Shown: piece by piece, positions 6,316 through 8,675 of the stretch | How the letters are laid out: every line of letters starts with the position of its first letter | Numbering within the stretch: position 1 is the first letter of the stretch | DNA from: Gemmatimonadales bacterium | Lineage (GTDB): Bacteria > Gemmatimonadota > Gemmatimonadetes > Gemmatimonadales > GWC2-71-9 | Length of the DNA: 8,675 nt | Direction: 5' to 3' | Assembly: GCA_013816685.1 (NCBI GenBank) | Contig: JACDDX010000057.1 | Span: 1 to 8,675, forward strand | Translations under genes and position numbers: made by a program | The notes under the pieces: model-generated | Databases searched by the model: none | The model's input: only the letters and a program-made list of their open reading frames with translations | Told to the model about the DNA's origin: nothing

Positions 6316-6663
6316 ATGACACGGGTGCTCCTCGGGGTGGCGCTGGTGGCGGCAGGCTGTGCGCGTAGCAGCGCGCCCGAGCCCCTGCGGGTGGCCGTCG
6401 CGACCGCGGACGGCGGCACCCGGCTTACCCTGGTCGCCGCGCCGGGGCTCAAGATCAACGCTCGGCTCGCGCCCGCGCTGGAGCTCAGGGACGGCGGCAT
6501 CGTACGGTTTCGATCCCCGCAGCTCACGCCCGACTCCGCCTACTTTTCGGCGCCGCCCTCCGCCTTCGTGCCCGGCAGCGATCGCCGCCCGCACGGCCGC
6601 CTCCGCGCCAGCGTGTGCGACGCCGGCGCCACCGTATGTCATGCGTTGGTGGTGGAAATCTGA
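6316..6663 (+). CDS. Small lipoprotein resembling the DsbD N-terminal (alpha) domain
   Basis: The product is 115 residues long. MTRVLLGVALVAAGC is a lipoprotein signal with the acylated cysteine at C15, so the mature protein is membrane-anchored outside the cytoplasm. The body is beta-rich: RLTLVAAPGLKINARLAPALEL resembles the 'gyHiNa' opening of DsbD-alpha-type domains. The C-terminal SVCDAGATVCHALVVEI holds C101 and C108, close in arrangement to the redox pair of the DsbD N-terminal domain (E. coli CADAGFC). The separation is CX6C here against CX5C in E. coli. If correct, it would pass reducing equivalents to or from the adjacent thioredoxin-like protein; no DsbD transmembrane domain is encoded here. 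ATG 6316 lies 7 bases after the thioredoxin stop, with GAGGGA overlapping that stop. Lipoprotein status is clear; the DsbD link is inference from motif and context. Confidence 0.72.
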   Translation: MTRVLLGVALVAAGCARSSAPEPLRVAVATADGGTRLTLVAAPGLKINARLAPALELRDGGIVRFRSPQLTPDSAYFSAPPSAFVPGSDRRPHGRLRASVCDAGATVCHALVVEI

Positions 6664-6667
6664 CCGG

Positions 6668-6700
6668 CTGATCATCGCGATCAGGTCGTTCAGCGATCAG
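6668..6700. repeat. CTGATC/GATCAG inverted repeat with an extra half-site
   Basis: CTGATC (6668-6673) and GATCAG (6679-6684) form a 6-base inverted repeat around ATCGC, and a third GATCAG lies at 6695-6700. All are in the 78-base gap before the glycosidase-like gene. It could be an operator or a weak hairpin. No T-tract follows, so it does not look like an intrinsic terminator. Confidence 0.35.
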
Positions 6701-6741
6701 TTCGCGAGCCTGAGCGACTGGTAGCCCGAAAGGAAGCACAC

Positions 6742-7986
6742 ATGGTTCGCCGGCCCGGCATCTTCCCGACCTTCTTCCTCTCGGGATTCGAGTGCTCGAC
6801 GTTCCTCTGGAGAGACCAGGGTCGCCGCGACCTGGTGGAGGAGACCCGGCACCGTGAGCATGCACAAGAGGACTACGATCTCCTCCGCAGCTTAGGCATC
6901 GCGGTATCGCGCGAGGGGGTGCCCTGGCCGCTGGTGGAGCGCGATGGCCGCTACGATTTCACGCGCCTCGAGCCGGTCATCGAGGCGATGGCCCGGGCCC
7001 AGGTCCTCCCGATCTGGGACCTCTGTCACTACGGCTACCCGGACGGCCTGGACCCGTTCGCGGACGACTTCGCGGAGCGGTTCGCGCGGTACTGCCGCGC
7101 GGCCGCCGAGCACGTGACCGCCCGGGTGCACGGCCCCTGGTACTTCACGCCGATCAACGAGATCACCTTCTGGGGGTTCTGCGGCGGGGAGTGGGGTTGG
7201 GTGGCGCCGCACCATACGACCCGGGAGGACCGGTTCCGCTTTCGCTTTGCGCTCTGCCGCGCCGCGATTGCGGGGGTGCGTGCGATCCGGGAGGTATGTC
7301 CCGAGGCGCGGATGATCCATATGGAGCCGCTGATTCAGGTGGTCCCTCCGAAAGATCGACCGGATCTGGCCGATGAGGCGCGGGAGGAGACGGCCGATGA
7401 CACCTTCTTTGCCTGGGACGTGCTGGCCGGACGGCGGCATCCGGAGCTGGGCGGCGCCCCCGACGTGCTCGACATCATCGGCGCCAACTGCTACGCTTTT
7501 GGTCAGATGGAGTATCGGGATCATGGGCCGCACGCCGCGATGGGGCCACGCGATGAGCGCATCCGGCCGCTGTGTGACATGTTGCAGGACGTGTGGGACC
7601 GCTATCAGCGCCCCATGATCATCGGCGAGACCAGCGGACTGGGCGACGGCCGGCCGGCGTGGCTCAAGGATGTGATGGAGGAATCGCTAGCGGCGGTGAC
7701 CCGGGGGATCGACCTGCATGGCGTTTGCCTCTTCCCCGCGGTGGACATGCCCAACTGGCACACGGGCGAGTGGCTGCACAACGGCATCTGTGATCTAGTC
7801 GAGGAGGGCGGCGACCTCCGGCGCGTTGCGTTCGACCCCTACGTCCAGGAGCTGCGCCGTTGGCAGAAAATTCTGAACCGCGTAACCGAGCTCGACGAGG
7901 ATCCCTTCAGCGACCCGGTGGAGCTGCAGGACGTGATCGATGCCGCCGGACGGCTGCATATGCAGGCTGACAAGAACTGGTCCTGA
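6742..7986 (+). CDS. GH1-like (clan GH-A) glycoside hydrolase family protein
   Basis: This 414-residue protein without a signal peptide is predicted to be a cytoplasmic TIM-barrel glycosidase-like protein. YFTPINEITFWG contains the acid/base pair N139-E140 at the end of strand 4, and PMIIGETSGLG supplies the candidate nucleophile E296 at strand 7. Other family blocks are FLSGFECSTFLWRDQGRRDL (12-31), the YDLLRSLGIAVSREGVPWPL strand-1 region (45-64) and LPIWDLCHYGYPDGLDPF (89-106). It belongs to an uncharacterised GH1-like group often annotated as beta-glucosidase or fused to sugar-nucleotide enzymes; substrate is unknown. The 'TFNEP' and 'TENG' motifs of classical GH1 enzymes are altered to PINEI and GETSG. 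AGGA (6731-6734) sits 7 bases before ATG. A 78-base gap separates it from the redox genes, so it may have its own promoter and need not share their function. Confidence 0.87.
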   Translation: MVRRPGIFPTFFLSGFECSTFLWRDQGRRDLVEETRHREHAQEDYDLLRSLGIAVSREGVPWPLVERDGRYDFTRLEPVIEAMARAQVLPIWDLCHYGYPDGLDPFADDFAERFARYCRAAAEHVTARVHGPWYFTPINEITFWGFCGGEWGWVAPHHTTREDRFRFRFALCRAAIAGVRAIREVCPEARMIHMEPLIQVVPPKDRPDLADEAREETADDTFFAWDVLAGRRHPELGGAPDVLDIIGANCYAFGQMEYRDHGPHAAMGPRDERIRPLCDMLQDVWDRYQRPMIIGETSGLGDGRPAWLKDVMEESLAAVTRGIDLHGVCLFPAVDMPNWHTGEWLHNGICDLVEEGGDLRRVAFDPYVQELRRWQKILNRVTELDEDPFSDPVELQDVIDAAGRLHMQADKNWS

Positions 7987-8085
7987 TGCGGACTCGGTCC
8001 CCCGGCTGGACGCCCTCTAATTCCAGTTAGGTGACGCTCCACGGCCGTCGTGAGGCCGCTCCCGATAAACCATGCGAACTCCGGA

Positions 8086-8158
<73 letters not shown>

Positions 8159-8169
8159 GAAGGGCGGGA

Positions 8170-8198
8170 ATTATAAGGCCGGGATGCGGGGGCGACAA
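8170..8198 (-). promoter_or_regulatory. Sigma-70-type promoter of tRNA-Phe
   Basis: On the minus strand a perfect -10 box TATAAT (8175-8170) is preceded by TTGTCG (8198-8193; 4 of 6 matches to TTGACA) at exactly 17 bases. Predicted initiation near 8163 is about 5 bases before the mature tRNA 5' end, normal for a stable RNA with a very short leader. It stands out as AT-rich in GC-rich surroundings and lies in the 56-base gap after the TPR-like gene. Confidence 0.8.
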
Positions 8199-8214
8199 TC
8201 AGCGACGGGGGTGG

Positions 8215-8675
8215 CTAGCCGCGACTCGTTATCCTCGCCGCCCGCAGCTTGGCGGTCAGCATCTCGCGCAGTTCGCCGTCCTTCACTTTGCTCGCCGTGC
8301 TGAGAAACGCCCGGCTCACGGTGCCGGCCGAGTCGGCCGGAGTGCCCAGCACCGGCGCTGCCTCGTCGTAGACCTGCACCAGTTCGCGTTCCTTGCCCAC
8401 CGCGGCAGCGATCTCGAGCCGCGCCAGCAGTCCACGCAGCGGATTCCGCCGGGCGATCTCCTGCGCCTGGCCCCTCGCCTTCGACTTGCTCCCACCCACG
8501 ATCGACGGCGCCTGCAGCAGAAACTGCATCAGCGTCGTCCGCGCCTCGAGATTGTCCGGGTCCAGCATGATCGCGCGATCGAGCGCGGCCCGCCCCTTCT
8601 GCACCTTGCCGATAGCGCCGAGGCCGGGGTTCTCCCGCGCGTGACTGAGACAAGCTTGCGCCATTATCAGTTGCG
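8215..8675 (-). CDS. TPR-like repeat protein, C-terminal part (5' partial)
   Basis: The minus-strand frame is open from the right edge to TAG at 8215-8217, giving about 152 visible residues. ATG at 8664 lies within the frame, but open codons precede it up to the edge (Gln-Leu-Ile before the Met), so the real start is probably outside. KVQKGRAALDRAIMLDPDNLEARTTLMQFLL is a typical tetratricopeptide-type helix pair (ALxLDPxNxxAR). It is followed by LLQAPSIVGGSKSKARGQAQEIARRNP, a block seen in TPR proteins with a 'P.I.GG...KA' signature. Further helices (LLARLEIAAAVGKERELVQVYDEA and the C-terminal 40 residues) continue the helical solenoid. A scaffold or binding role is likely; no catalytic motif is visible in this part. 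Whether it has a signal peptide cannot be seen. Confidence 0.8.
   Translation of the reverse strand, partial: QLIMAQACLSHARENPGLGAIGKVQKGRAALDRAIMLDPDNLEARTTLMQFLLQAPSIVGGSKSKARGQAQEIARRNPLRGLLARLEIAAAVGKERELVQVYDEAAPVLGTPADSAGTVSRAFLSTASKVKDGELREMLTAKLRAARITSRG

Noticed and set aside
5661..6527. 288-codon minus-strand ORF
   Set aside because: It is antisense to the thioredoxin-like and lipoprotein genes, both of which have signal peptides and redox cysteines.
8042..8058. CGGCC/GGCCG inverted repeat as a terminator between the glycosidase gene and the tRNA
   Set aside because: It has a five-base stem only and no T-tract on either strand. The CTGGA/TCCAG pair at 8006-8026 is equally weak, so no intrinsic terminator is called.

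Overview
The window is GC-rich (about two thirds by eye) and gene-dense. It uses GTG and TTG starts, and its exported proteins carry Tat or lipoprotein signals, which suggests a Gram-negative-type soil or environmental bacterium. Gene style (ECF/RskA pair, Mo-oxidoreductase with b-type cytochrome, Tat-exported beta-lactamase-like protein) would fit Gemmatimonadota or Acidobacteriota, but nothing here fixes the phylum. No insertion sequence, integrase, CRISPR array or other mobile element is visible, and no stretch over 300 bases lacks a gene.

Layout. Positions 1-1047 (minus) hold a Tat-exported beta-lactamase-fold serine hydrolase whose C-terminus runs off the left edge. Positions 1209-2129 (minus) hold an unrecognised 306-residue protein with a TTG start behind a strong ribosome binding site and a possible PD-(D/E)XK nuclease signature. 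A divergent intergenic region (2130-2296) follows, with a candidate ECF-type promoter. Rightward from there is a tightly packed run: ECF sigma factor, RskA-type zinc-binding anti-sigma factor, four-helix cytochrome b, Tat/lipobox sulfite-oxidase-fold molybdoenzyme, a possible 45-residue overlapping ORF, a small multi-helix membrane protein, a secreted thioredoxin-like protein (CYNC) and a short lipoprotein resembling the N-terminal domain of DsbD. A GH1-like glycosidase (6742-7986) follows after a 78-base gap. On the minus strand at the right are tRNA-Phe(GAA) with its own promoter (8086-8158) and the C-terminal part of a TPR-like protein running off the right edge.

How the genes work together. 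The sigma, anti-sigma, cytochrome b and molybdoenzyme genes are joined by ATGA or 8-base overlaps, so they are very probably co-translated. The cytochrome would pass quinol electrons to the periplasmic molybdoenzyme while the membrane-spanning RskA protein holds the sigma factor until an envelope signal arrives. The thioredoxin-like protein and the DsbD-N-like lipoprotein follow within the same direction and fit the same theme of extracytoplasmic redox maintenance. Joining all of these into one stress-responsive envelope redox module is inference and is the main hypothesis from this window.
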